In this document: piece after piece, positions 43,905 to 52,217 of the stretch | Layout: each line of letters opens with the position of its first letter | How positions within the stretch are numbered: position 1 is the stretch's first letter | Origin: Leptolyngbya sp. BC1307 | GTDB taxonomy: Bacteria; Cyanobacteriota; Cyanobacteriia; Phormidesmidales; Phormidesmidaceae | DNA: 55,200 nucleotides | Assembly: GCF_002286735.1 (NCBI RefSeq) | Contig: NZ_NRTA01000028.1 | Coordinates: 1 to 55,200, forward strand | Direction: 5' to 3' | Translations under genes and position numbers: made by a program | Notes under the pieces: model-generated | Seen by the model: only the letters and a program-made list of their open reading frames with translations | The model's database searches: none | Told to the model about the DNA's origin: nothing

Positions 43905-44747
43905 ATGCTCTCCGACCTCACCCGCGCCTTTGAACTTTTTCAATTTCCCTTCATGCAGCGCGCGCTGATCGGTGGCCTCTTAACTGGGCTGACGGGCGGA
44001 CTGCTCGGCAGCTTTACTGTCGTCCGTCAGCTTTCATTTTTTAGCGATGCGCTGGGCCACTCCACGATGCTCGGCATCAGTTTGGGTATTGCCGTTGGCA
44101 TTAGTCCTTCTATTGTGGTGATTCCCTTCGCGCTGCTGTTTGCCGTCGGCGTTACTTACCTGCTCGAAAAAACCGACCTCTGGACAGATGCCCTGCTCAA
44201 TTTGATCTATTCTTCCTCGCTGGCGATTTCTGTGATCGTGCTCAGCCTGGAAGGGGTTTACCAGGGCAATCTGAACAATCTGCTGTTTGGCGATATCTTG
44301 GCGCTGCAAACGAGCGATCTGGTCGTCAGCGGTTTGCTGCTAGTCGGGTGCGTTCTATTTATTGGCCTGACGTTGCGTACCCAGATGCTGCTGACTTTGC
44401 ACGAACCGCTGGCGATCGCACGGGGCGTCAATGTCTCAGCTCATCGCACTGCCTTTATGATGCTGCTCTCGCTGGTGGTCGCCACTTCGATCAAAGCGAT
44501 TGGCGTGCTGCTGGTCGGTGCGTTTGTAGTGATACCGGCCTGTACTGCCAGGTCACTCAGCCGAAATTTCACTGGCTATGTGCTGCTTTCTGCCGGGATT
44601 GGGGCCTTTAGCGCCGCTGTTGGCATGTTTCTATCGGCGCTATTTAATCTGCCTTCGGGGCCGAGCATTGTCGTTGCTCAGTTTGTCTTGTTTTTGGGGG
44701 CGATCGCCCTGCCTCAAATCAGACAGTTCACCCAGCGAGCCACCTGA
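43905..44747 (+). CDS. znuB: zinc ABC transporter permease
   Basis: 280 residues from ATG 43905; a GTG at 43857 lies inside the hairpin and is unlikely. About eight membrane helices are predicted. The family pattern FMQRALIGGLLTGLTGGLLGSFTVVR and FSDALGHSTMLGISLGIAVG is conserved, and the loop near LTLHEPLAIARGVNV contacts the ATPase. It pairs with ZnuC for zinc uptake. The convergent IMPase gene ends 3 bases downstream. Confidence 0.94.
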   Translation: MLSDLTRAFELFQFPFMQRALIGGLLTGLTGGLLGSFTVVRQLSFFSDALGHSTMLGISLGIAVGISPSIVVIPFALLFAVGVTYLLEKTDLWTDALLNLIYSSSLAISVIVLSLEGVYQGNLNNLLFGDILALQTSDLVVSGLLLVGCVLFIGLTLRTQMLLTLHEPLAIARGVNVSAHRTAFMMLLSLVVATSIKAIGVLLVGAFVVIPACTARSLSRNFTGYVLLSAGIGAFSAAVGMFLSALFNLPSGPSIVVAQFVLFLGAIALPQIRQFTQRAT

Positions 44748-44750
44748 CTT

Positions 44751-45563
44751 TTAGGGCAGTATGACCCTCACTAGCGGCTCAAACTTCTCGATCAGATCCG
44801 GTCGGGTCACCAGCGTAGGAAACGGGTGACTGCTGTAATCTTTTTCTTTAATCAGCGGGAAGGAATGCTCGCCGTCTAGCGCGACCCACCCGGCCCCCGC
44901 TGCTTGCGCGATCGCCCACACCGCCGCAATATCCCAGATCTTTGGCGTTGCCTCTACCGCGCCCAGGCTCACCCCCGATGCGACTGTCAGCAAATTGTAC
45001 GTCGCTATCCCCAACATGCGAATTTTGCAGGGAAAGGGGCGCTGCAATACCCTGGTGCTGCGAGCGCACAAGCTAAATAAATGCGATCCCGATGGGTCAG
45101 CGGTAGACGTATGAATGGCCTCGCCGTTGACAAACGCGCCCGTCGGCATGTCTAACCCCGACTCACCGGGCCAAAATCCATAGAAATGCTGATGAATGGG
45201 AGCCATATAGACATGGCCAAAGACGGGCGTGCCCCGATACAGCAGACCCAGCGAAATGCCCCACAGCGGCACGCCTCGCGTGAAGTTGGTCGTGCCATCG
45301 ATGGGATCGATCACCCAGCACCAGTCGGTCGCCGGAAAGATATGGGCAGCTTCTTCACTCAAAACACCGTGGTTAGGAAAGGCTTTAGCAATGCGATCGC
45401 TCAGCTCAGCATCGGCCCACTTGTCGTATTGGGTGACCAGACTGCCATCGGCTTTTGCTTCAGCCGTCGCGCTGCCAAAGCCTTTCAGCAAGTGTGCCCC
45501 GACCTCATGAGTCGTGGTTTGGGTAAAGTCAGTGACCTTAGCCCAGAAATCGGTGGTTGTCAT
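44751..45563 (-). CDS. inositol monophosphatase family phosphatase
   Basis: 270 residues. Metal-binding motifs: GVLSEEAA (Glu), WVIDPIDGTTNFTRGVP (Asp, Asp, Thr) and a final WDIAAVWAIAQAAGAGW (Asp). It removes phosphate from inositol-1-phosphate, histidinol phosphate, or a related sugar phosphate; the substrate cannot be told from sequence. Start ATG 45561-45563. Adjacent but not overlapping with znuB. Confidence 0.9.
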   Translation of the reverse strand: MTTTDFWAKVTDFTQTTTHEVGAHLLKGFGSATAEAKADGSLVTQYDKWADAELSDRIAKAFPNHGVLSEEAAHIFPATDWCWVIDPIDGTTNFTRGVPLWGISLGLLYRGTPVFGHVYMAPIHQHFYGFWPGESGLDMPTGAFVNGEAIHTSTADPSGSHLFSLCARSTRVLQRPFPCKIRMLGIATYNLLTVASGVSLGAVEATPKIWDIAAVWAIAQAAGAGWVALDGEHSFPLIKEKDYSSHPFPTLVTRPDLIEKFEPLVRVILP

Positions 45564-45668
45564 CAGTTTTTTACATCAAGGGGTGAGTCTAGGCTTAAAC
45601 CGGAAGGACTCAATATAGATCAATTCAATACCGCGTGCGGCTAGCCGATAACCATTGAGCAGACCCGT

Positions 45669-45692
45669 TATCTGTCCGGGTATCTGTCCGGG
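45669..45692. repeat. 12-bp tandem duplication at the PucC gene stop
   Basis: TATCTGTCCGGG occurs twice in a row, ending directly next to the stop codon of the PucC-like gene. Confidence 0.9.
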
Positions 45693-47153
45693 CTAGTCTA
45701 AGTCATTGCCTAGAGCAGCCGTCATCGCCTGCTTAGCATCGAGCTGAAACTCATGAATATCCACCCGGCTGACTAGCGCGATCGCCACCAGCATCCCAAC
45801 CGCCTGCATGATAAACACCAGCGCATAGGCCGGTAGCAGTTGATCTGCCGTGGGTTCCGCTACTGCCGCTGCCCCGGTCAGGCTTTTACCCACAGTCAGC
45901 AAACCGCCGCCCAAGACAGAAGCGGTGCCCCGAGCGATCGCCTGCGCCAGCCCCCAAGCGCCAATAAACGTGCCAGCCGTCTCCGCAATTGTCAAATCCA
46001 GCATGAGAATAATCGACCCGGTGGTCAGCACCCCGGCTGCCAACCCAAACAAAGCCACCGCCCCCTGCAGTACGACCGGGTTCGCCGTCGTCCCCGCCGC
46101 TGCCAGCAATACTAAACAGACCGCCGCCGCCAGACAGCCGAGCTTCACTGCGCGTTTCTTTCCTAGTAACGGCACCAGCACAAAGCTCGTACAGACAATG
46201 CCCGCTAGCGTGCCGATCCCGAAAAAGCCGTTAAGCGCCGTCGTGTCTTTGATCGCCATGCCAAAAATCTGGCTACCGTAGGGCTCTAGTACCGTGTCTT
46301 GAGCAAACAGGCTCAGGCTCAGCACCAGTAAAAAGCAGAAAAATAATCCCGTTTGGCGGCTAGCGGTGAGGACTTTGAGCGCCTGCTTCAGAGTGATACT
46401 GTCTTCTCTGCCGCTGGCGAGCGATCGCGCCTCTAACCGCGAATAGCGCTTCTCTATGCCTACTGTGCTTACCAGGGCGATCGCACAGACAATTGCCGGG
46501 GCAATAATAAACAGCCGGTTAATCGGGCCACGCAGCTCTGCGACCGAAGCGGCAGCTTCCACCGATCCTAGTACCACGCTGATGATGATCACCCCAGCCA
46601 CGATGCCTACCATCAGCATCGACCAGCCAATGCCGACAATTTTCGACTGAGTCTTCTCATCTGAGACATCGACCAGCAGCGCCGTAAAAGGCGTAGACGT
46701 GGCCGACAGCGCCAACCCATACAGGGCAAACATAATCGCCAGCAGCGCCACCCACGGATAGGCACCCACGCCCCAACCCGCCCGATCAATCTGCTCGCCC
46801 AGCCGCCACATCACCTGCACTGCGCCAAAGGCCGTTGCCCACATACCGGCAATGCCCAGCCAGATATAGCCACTGCGATGGTGACCCAGCAGCGGTTTGG
46901 CGTCGGACATTTGGCCAAACCAGACGCGAGCCGGAGCCATAAACTGATGCACGGCGATCGTCCCAGCCGCTACCAGCGCCGGTACCCGCAGCTCGTCAAT
47001 CATCAGTCGATTGAGCACGCCCAGCGTCAGCAGCGACATGATTCCCAGGCCCATGTTAAAAATCCCCAGCCGCAGCATCGTCAACAGCCCGATTTGGGGA
47101 ATCTGCTGAGGTTTATCGGAGGCGCTGATTACCGGGAGATCGCTGCTCGCCAT
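45693..47153 (-). CDS. PucC/BCH-family major facilitator transporter
   Basis: 486 residues with about twelve membrane helices. N-terminal LTMLRLGIFNMGLGIMSLLT, then RVWFGQMSDAKPLLGHHRSGYIW, are hallmarks of the BCH/PucC group, which moves or inserts (bacterio)chlorophyll-related pigments for light-harvesting complexes; the cyanobacterial members are poorly characterised. Gly-rich helices VLTTGSIILMLDLTIAETAG are conserved. The gene is alone and starts at ATG 47153; a 12-bp repeat touches its stop codon. Confidence 0.9.
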   Translation of the reverse strand: MASSDLPVISASDKPQQIPQIGLLTMLRLGIFNMGLGIMSLLTLGVLNRLMIDELRVPALVAAGTIAVHQFMAPARVWFGQMSDAKPLLGHHRSGYIWLGIAGMWATAFGAVQVMWRLGEQIDRAGWGVGAYPWVALLAIMFALYGLALSATSTPFTALLVDVSDEKTQSKIVGIGWSMLMVGIVAGVIIISVVLGSVEAAASVAELRGPINRLFIIAPAIVCAIALVSTVGIEKRYSRLEARSLASGREDSITLKQALKVLTASRQTGLFFCFLLVLSLSLFAQDTVLEPYGSQIFGMAIKDTTALNGFFGIGTLAGIVCTSFVLVPLLGKKRAVKLGCLAAAVCLVLLAAAGTTANPVVLQGAVALFGLAAGVLTTGSIILMLDLTIAETAGTFIGAWGLAQAIARGTASVLGGGLLTVGKSLTGAAAVAEPTADQLLPAYALVFIMQAVGMLVAIALVSRVDIHEFQLDAKQAMTAALGNDLD

Positions 47154-47234
47154 CGTTCTGTTCGCTTCTAGTAAAATCTGTCTCTATCAGCATAAGAGAT
47201 CCTAGCCACTGCCACCCAGCACCGGTATCAACGC

Positions 47235-47267
47235 AAAAAAAAACGGGCGATCGCACTCGATCACCCG
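47235..47267 (-). terminator. rho-independent terminator of hsp20
   Basis: Read on the - strand CGGGTGATCG is followed by a 4-base loop and CGATCGCCCG, then nine Ts (47235-47243 as As on the + strand). The stem has one mismatch. It lies about 100 bases after the hsp20 stop. Confidence 0.9.
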
Positions 47268-47368
47268 CCGGTCTGTACCTAGTTGTCTTTCAAGATCTCT
47301 GTCTAGAAGTCTTGATTTAGAATGCCCGTCTCCCAGCAGGCAATCTAGATTGATGTAATTCGTGAGAA

Positions 47369-47848
47369 CTACTGAGCAGCAGTCTCTTCAGTAGCTTCCG
47401 AAATGGCTGGCTTAGCAGCGGCTACACTGACTTTCACCACTTTGTTGCGCTCATCTTCGGCCTTGGGCAGCGTGAGCACCAAGATGCCAGCTTCATAGTC
47501 GGCAGTGACCTGCTTAGGATCGATAGCTACGGGCAAGGAAACGACGCGGCGGAAAGCACCATAGCGGAACTCATTGCGGCGTAGGGTCTCACCTTCGGCT
47601 AATTGAGGGGCTGTGCGATCGCCTGAAATTGCAACGACTTCTCGGCTAGCTTGGATATCAATGTCATCGACCTTGACTCCCGGTAGCTGAACGTGCAAAG
47701 TCAGGGCATCTTCACTTTCAACTAAAGTGGCAGCAGGCGTCCAGGTCGCCTTGGCTGTCTCAACGCCAGCAAAGTCATCAAATAGCTGGTCGAGCTGTCG
47801 CTTTACAGTATTCATCTCTTGAAAAGGTTGCCAGTATCGAACAATCAT
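47369..47848 (-). CDS. small heat-shock protein, Hsp20/alpha-crystallin family
   Basis: 159 residues. The alpha-crystallin domain spans about residues 40-145: LTLHVQLPGVKVDDIDIQAS, then FRRVVSLPVAIDPKQVTADYEAGILVLTLPKAE, with the GILVLTLPK consensus at the end. The C-terminal IxI/V-like tail (KPAISEATEET) is present in weak form. It is a holdase chaperone. No CIRCE element was found upstream, so control by HrcA is not supported. A strong terminator follows. Confidence 0.94.
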   Translation of the reverse strand: MIVRYWQPFQEMNTVKRQLDQLFDDFAGVETAKATWTPAATLVESEDALTLHVQLPGVKVDDIDIQASREVVAISGDRTAPQLAEGETLRRNEFRYGAFRRVVSLPVAIDPKQVTADYEAGILVLTLPKAEDERNKVVKVSVAAAKPAISEATEETAAQ

Positions 47849-48123
47849 ATAAATGTCTCCGAAATCCTATGTATCTATAGTGCCAGGGGGGTAAGGCGAT
47901 CGCTGAGTGCCGCAAACCCTACTTACCGGTAGAGGATGCCGATATTCGGTTCGCGTTCGGTCAGGTTCGGTCGGTAGGGCAATTAACCCTGCTCAAAAGG
48001 CAGTCAAAAGGTAGACAGGGCAGTGAGAGACCGGTGATTAGGCGAGTCAAAAGAGCGTCAAAAGAGAGAGTTCAGCAAAGCCGCAAGCAAAACATAATAG
48101 AGAGTCGATTCAACATAGCCACC

Positions 48124-48909
48124 ATGAGCAAAACAGCATTAATCACAGGCGCATCCAGCGGTATCGGCTTAGAGCTGGCCAAAGTGTTTGCCCGCGAGCA
48201 GCACGATCTAATTTTGGTAGCGCGCAGTGAAGATAAGCTGCTAACGCTACGAGATGAGCTGTCTCAAAAGTACGGCGTCAATGCGGTGGTTCTGAGCCAT
48301 GACCTCACCGAAAAAGACGCTCCGCAGCAGCTCTTTGATCAGGTGCAGCAGCAAAACCTCAGCGTCGATGTACTGGTTAATAATGCAGGCTATGGCGACT
48401 ATGGCGAATTTGCCAGCAGCGAATGGGACAAGATCCAGGGCATGATTTTGCTCAATATATTGGCGCTAACCCATCTCACCCGGTTATTTTTACCCGCGAT
48501 GATCGCGCGAGGCAGCGGTCAATTGCTCTATACGTCTTCTACAGCGGCTTTTCAGCCGGGGCCGATGATGGCAGTCTATTTTGCGACTAAGGCGTATGTA
48601 TTGTCTTTTGGGGAGGCGATCGCTGCCGAAACCGAAGAAGCCGGTATCGGCGTCAGCATCCTTTGCCCCGGCCCCACCCAGTCCGACTTTATTGGCACCG
48701 CCAACATGGACAAAATGGCCATGATTAGTAATGTCTCATCAGACAAGTTGCCCACCGCCGCCGAAGTTGCCGAGTTTGGCTATACCGCTCTGCAAAAGGG
48801 CCAAACCGTCGCCGTTTACGGCCTCTCCAATCAGCTGCTTACCTTCTCTACCCGGCTCGTCCCCCGAGGACTTTTGCGCAAAGGCGTCAAGCAGTTTATG
48901 TCATCCTAG
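48124..48909 (+). CDS. short-chain dehydrogenase/reductase, DltE/YqjQ-like
   Basis: 261 residues from ATG 48124; an upstream GTG (48034) is not needed. The NAD(P) motif is TGASSGIG (10-17), then NNAGYGDYG and the catalytic Ser in LLYTSSTAAF and YFATKAY, with the Tyr/Lys pair in YFATK. PGPTQSDF follows. The GYGDYGEF region places it in the classical SDR group of the DltE type. Substrate unknown. Repeats with the core CAAAAG precede it. Confidence 0.92.
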   Translation: MSKTALITGASSGIGLELAKVFAREQHDLILVARSEDKLLTLRDELSQKYGVNAVVLSHDLTEKDAPQQLFDQVQQQNLSVDVLVNNAGYGDYGEFASSEWDKIQGMILLNILALTHLTRLFLPAMIARGSGQLLYTSSTAAFQPGPMMAVYFATKAYVLSFGEAIAAETEEAGIGVSILCPGPTQSDFIGTANMDKMAMISNVSSDKLPTAAEVAEFGYTALQKGQTVAVYGLSNQLLTFSTRLVPRGLLRKGVKQFMSS

Positions 48910-48965
48910 TAGTCACTGGCTGTCTAATCACTGGCTGGCTAATTACTAGCTATCTAAATTGCTGG

Positions 48966-49325
48966 CTATCTGAAGGGAAATCGCACCTTGAAGGAAATTG
49001 ACCCTCGCTCCGATTGTGCCTCGTTCAGCGCCGGGTCTGGCTTGGGCTGTCTAGCGGTCGGCTGATCCGCTGAAGCATCGGCTGCGGGGATAGTACTGGA
49101 TAAGTGGCTAGCGGAATCGTCCTCAGCGCCCTTTAGTTTAGGCAAGTGGGCGGCATTGCTCACTGCCGCTAGCCCTATGCCGCCTAAAATCAGCACCGCG
49201 CCCGAAGGCTGTTTGCTGCCTAGCTCAGCCAGCCACTGCCATAGCTCCGCCCCCATAAATAGCAACCCAAAACATACCAGCCAAAACTTCATTGCGGGTA
49301 GCCCCCGTAGATCTGCGACCAGCAT
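48966..49325 (-). CDS. small membrane protein, unknown function
   Basis: 119 residues. Two membrane helices are likely, near residues 13-30 (FWLVCFGLLFMGAELWQWL) and 42-60 (GAVLILGGIGLAAVSNAA), then a polar Ser/Asp/Pro-rich tail. No motif recognised. The downstream + strand region and upstream (48910-48970) contain a degenerate repeat of CTGGCT(G/A)TCTAA. Function unknown. Confidence 0.6.
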   Translation of the reverse strand: MLVADLRGLPAMKFWLVCFGLLFMGAELWQWLAELGSKQPSGAVLILGGIGLAAVSNAAHLPKLKGAEDDSASHLSSTIPAADASADQPTARQPKPDPALNEAQSERGSISFKVRFPFR

Positions 49326-49422
49326 ACCCCCAGCCTACCCAATCTAAAATGGGTCTAGTCACCTTATTGAGGAGTAATAACGCTAGAGTAAGAAGATATT
49401 TTGTAACGCACCCAGCTGCCCT

Positions 49423-50238
49423 GTGAAAGATCGATCCGATGCACCCTTCAAAGGCATTACCCTCCTCTCCAAACGAGAAATTGAGGCGATGCGTCCGGCC
49501 TGTCGGCTGTCATCTGAGCTGCTAGACTACCTGACTCCGATGGTTCAGCCAGGTATCAGCACGCTAGAACTCAACGACGCTGCCGAAGAATGGACCCAGC
49601 AGCACGGGGCCATCAGTGCGCCGTTGGGTTACCCCGGCCCGAAAGGGGCGATTGACTTTCCCAAATCTATCTGTACCAGTATTAATGAAGTGGTGTGCCA
49701 CGGCATTCCCAACAAAAAAGACATTTTGCAAAGCGGTGACATCGTCAATATAGATGTAACCCCCTTGCTCAACAGTTATCACGGCGACAGTTCTCGTACC
49801 TTTTTAGTGGGTGAGGTCTCTCCGCAGGCGCGCCGGCTGGTCGAAGTGACCCAAAAGGCCATGTGGAAAGGTATTGAAGCGGTCAAAGTGGGCGGGCGCA
49901 TTGGCGATATTGGCGCGGCTATTCAAGAATATGCCGAAGCAGAAGGCTTCTCAGTCGTGCGTGATTTTGTCGGTCACGGCGTTCACCGAATTTTTCACGC
50001 TGAGCCGCAGATTCCTCACTATGGCGTTCGTGGTAAGGGCAAAAAAATTCGCCCTGGTATGGTCTTTACCATCGAACCGATGCTGAATGAGGGCACTTAT
50101 GACGTAGAGCTACTCGCTGACCAGTGGACGGCGGTGACCAAAGATCGGAAGCTCTCTGCCCAGTTTGAGCACACCCTGGCGGTGACCAAAGCGGGTGTAG
50201 AAGTGCTGACTTATTTACCTACAGCCGTCGTCGCCTGA
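49423..50238 (+). CDS. map: type I methionine aminopeptidase
   Basis: 271 residues starting with GTG 49423. The five metal ligands appear in order: VNIDVTPLLNSYHGDSSRTF (two Asp), FVGHGVHRIFHAEP (His), FTIEPMLNEG (Glu) and AQFEHTLAVT (Glu). GIPNKKDILQSGD and ICTSINEVVCHGIPN are conserved. It removes the N-terminal Met from new proteins. The 3' end overlaps the convergent GNAT gene by 28 nt. Confidence 0.97.
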   Translation: MKDRSDAPFKGITLLSKREIEAMRPACRLSSELLDYLTPMVQPGISTLELNDAAEEWTQQHGAISAPLGYPGPKGAIDFPKSICTSINEVVCHGIPNKKDILQSGDIVNIDVTPLLNSYHGDSSRTFLVGEVSPQARRLVEVTQKAMWKGIEAVKVGGRIGDIGAAIQEYAEAEGFSVVRDFVGHGVHRIFHAEPQIPHYGVRGKGKKIRPGMVFTIEPMLNEGTYDVELLADQWTAVTKDRKLSAQFEHTLAVTKAGVEVLTYLPTAVVA

Positions 50239-50753
50239 TCCGTCGCTTGACCTGTCATCTGAGGAGCGGCCCGATACTCTGGCGCTAGCATCGACATGAT
50301 CAGCATATCTTCGTAGCCTGAAGCGGTTTTCCAACTGTCTCGCAGAATGCCTTCGACGACGAAGCCCTCGCGTTTGTACAGAGACTGGGCCCGCTGGTTG
50401 CTGCTGATTACGTCAAGCCAGAGGCGGTGATAGCCCAGCGTATCAAACGCAAACGCTTTCACCCATTGCAAGATCTGCCTGCCGTAGCCGTTCCCTTTTT
50501 TGACAACGACAATCCGCTGCAGATTTATCGTCAGGTGAGGGTTCTCCAATCCGGTCAAAATCACGTAGCCGACCGGCTCATGGTTTTGCTCTGCGACGAA
50601 GTGGGCTTCGTCTGTAGCGGCGATCGCCCCTTCATGCTGTGCCCGTGACCACTGGCCGACATAGGGCGCATTCTCAAAATACTGTTCAGCAGCGAGCACC
50701 CAGGTCAGATCTGTCGGGCGAGTGGGCCGCAGCTCGATACGGTGAGTAGACAT
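50211..50753 (-). CDS. GNAT family N-acetyltransferase
   Basis: 180 residues from ATG 50753 (MSTHRIELRP); an upstream start at 50798 would add 15 less conserved residues. INLQRIVVVKKGNGYGRQIL is the acetyl-CoA binding motif A (Q/R-x-x-G-x-G/A), and YHRLWLDVISSNQRAQSLYKREGF is motif B, a pattern of the RimJ/RimL-like group. The acceptor is unknown. The last residues (QATDQATTAVGK) lie in the 28-nt overlap with map. Confidence 0.9.
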   Translation of the reverse strand: MSTHRIELRPTRPTDLTWVLAAEQYFENAPYVGQWSRAQHEGAIAATDEAHFVAEQNHEPVGYVILTGLENPHLTINLQRIVVVKKGNGYGRQILQWVKAFAFDTLGYHRLWLDVISSNQRAQSLYKREGFVVEGILRDSWKTASGYEDMLIMSMLAPEYRAAPQMTGQATDQATTAVGK

Positions 50754-50836
50754 AGACAGATGAAGTAGGTGTGAATGAACTTGGTGGTATATTCTCACTT
50801 AAAAGAAAAACCACAACCAGCGCTAATGAAGTGGCT

Positions 50837-51601
50837 ATGCGTCTAGAACAAAAAGTAGCCCTGGTTACTAGTAGCAGCCCAGGCATTTGTGCAAGTACGG
50901 CTCAGCAGCTCGCTAGAGAAGGGGCCAAAGTGATGATCTGCGGTCGCAATGCCACTCAGGGCCGCGCTACGGTCGTTCAGATTCAAAATGAGGGGGGGCG
51001 GGCTAGTTTTGTCTTGGCCGATACGGCCATTGTCAGCGATGTGCAGGCGGCTATCAATGAGACGATCGCCACCTATGGCCGTTTAGATATTTTGTTTAAC
51101 CATGCTAGCAGTCGCCATGTCGCCGATGGCCCCTTATTAGAAGTCTCAGAAACTGCTTGGGAGCGGATCGTTGAAACGACGCTCAAGAGCACTTTTTTTT
51201 GCTGTCAGTACGCGCTGCCGTTTTTGCAGCAGTCAGGGCAAGGCACGATTATCAATTTGGTTGGGCCGTCGCCTGAGGCGGGTTCGGTTGCGGCGATCTG
51301 TCAGGGGGGTGTACTGGCGATGACAGGGGCGATCGCTCAGCAGGTTTCTGCCAATACCGTCACGGCTAATCTGATCTGGGCCAGCCGGGCGGCGCCAGTG
51401 AGTCCTGCTAGCTCAGCGCCAGTCGCCCTGGGTCTGCTGGTAGAGCCCGTTCTCTATGGCCCAGGTGGTTCGTCAGTGGCTCCTTTTGCAGACATCGCCG
51501 AGGCGGTCATTTACTTGATCTGTCACAGCGATATGCTTCATGGCTCAGCGCTGATCGTCCAGCCGGCAGCAGACGATACCGGCGCTGGCAGCGGTGGCTA
51601 A
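50837..51601 (+). CDS. degenerate short-chain dehydrogenase-like protein
   Basis: 254 residues from ATG 50837. It aligns with classical SDRs (KVALVTSSSPGICASTAQQL, MICGRNATQGRATVVQIQNE, YGRLDILFNHASSRHV, GTIINLVG), but the key sites are altered: the TGxxxGIG loop is TSSSPGIC, and where Y-x-A-S-K is expected there is ICQGGVL, without Tyr or Lys. Activity is therefore doubtful; it may be a pseudo-enzyme or a binding subunit. It ends with a 4-nt convergent overlap with the next gene. Confidence 0.85.
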   Translation: MRLEQKVALVTSSSPGICASTAQQLAREGAKVMICGRNATQGRATVVQIQNEGGRASFVLADTAIVSDVQAAINETIATYGRLDILFNHASSRHVADGPLLEVSETAWERIVETTLKSTFFCCQYALPFLQQSGQGTIINLVGPSPEAGSVAAICQGGVLAMTGAIAQQVSANTVTANLIWASRAAPVSPASSAPVALGLLVEPVLYGPGGSSVAPFADIAEAVIYLICHSDMLHGSALIVQPAADDTGAGSGG

Positions 51602-52185
51602 TGCTCGATATCTTCCTCTAGCAGGTCATACTCGCCCGTCCATACGGTCATTAGCAGCGTCAGGCCCGGTTGCGTGAGCATAGCTTCGCCATCTTGGATC
51701 TCAACGTCAGCAGAACTGCCGCCGGCTGCCTCTACCAGATCGATCATCCACAGGTAGCAGGGATCGCCGGGCTGCCGGAGTAGCGTCTCTAGCCGGGCCT
51801 GCTTCGTGAGCGATAGCCGCCGCTGCAAAAGTACGTACAGTGAGACCTGCGTGCGCTGCTCAACGCCGCCCAGCACCTGCTGTAAATACCAGGCAGCCTG
51901 CCCGTCGGCTAAGTGATCTAAGCGCTGCTCAAGGCGAGTGAGCATCTGCTCGACAAAGTGAGTGCCCAAATAGGCATCGAGATATTCAGCCGGTACAGCG
52001 GGGTCTAGCTCTATTTGCTGACAGATGCTGGCCCAGTCAACTTCAGGAAAAGCCGCTTTGAGTTTTTCAAAGGCGCGATCGCTAATCTGCGCCGAAGCCG
52101 TCCCCAAATCGTAGGAAAAGTCTTTACCCGGCGTGGCCCCAGCCTCTATTAGCATGCGAAAGAGCCGCACTGCGTCGTCAGCCAT
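51598..52185 (-). CDS. conserved cyanobacterial soluble protein, unknown function
   Basis: 195 residues, acidic (ending WTGEYDLLEEDIEH), mostly helical in pattern, with FVEQMLTRLEQRLDHLADGQ as a long amphipathic helix. No signal peptide, membrane helix or catalytic motif seen. It overlaps the SDR gene by 4 nt and is 32 bases upstream of the glycosyltransferase on the same strand, so these two may be co-transcribed. I do not recognise the family. Confidence 0.65.
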   Translation of the reverse strand: MADDAVRLFRMLIEAGATPGKDFSYDLGTASAQISDRAFEKLKAAFPEVDWASICQQIELDPAVPAEYLDAYLGTHFVEQMLTRLEQRLDHLADGQAAWYLQQVLGGVEQRTQVSLYVLLQRRLSLTKQARLETLLRQPGDPCYLWMIDLVEAAGGSSADVEIQDGEAMLTQPGLTLLMTVWTGEYDLLEEDIEH

Positions 52186-52217
52186 GTTCTGTAGACCTCC
52201 TGCTGTTAGGGCCCGGC

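Noticed and set aside
47849-47960. CIRCE element before hsp20
   Set aside because: Only a single GAGTGCC half-like match; no inverted TTAGCACTC repeat.
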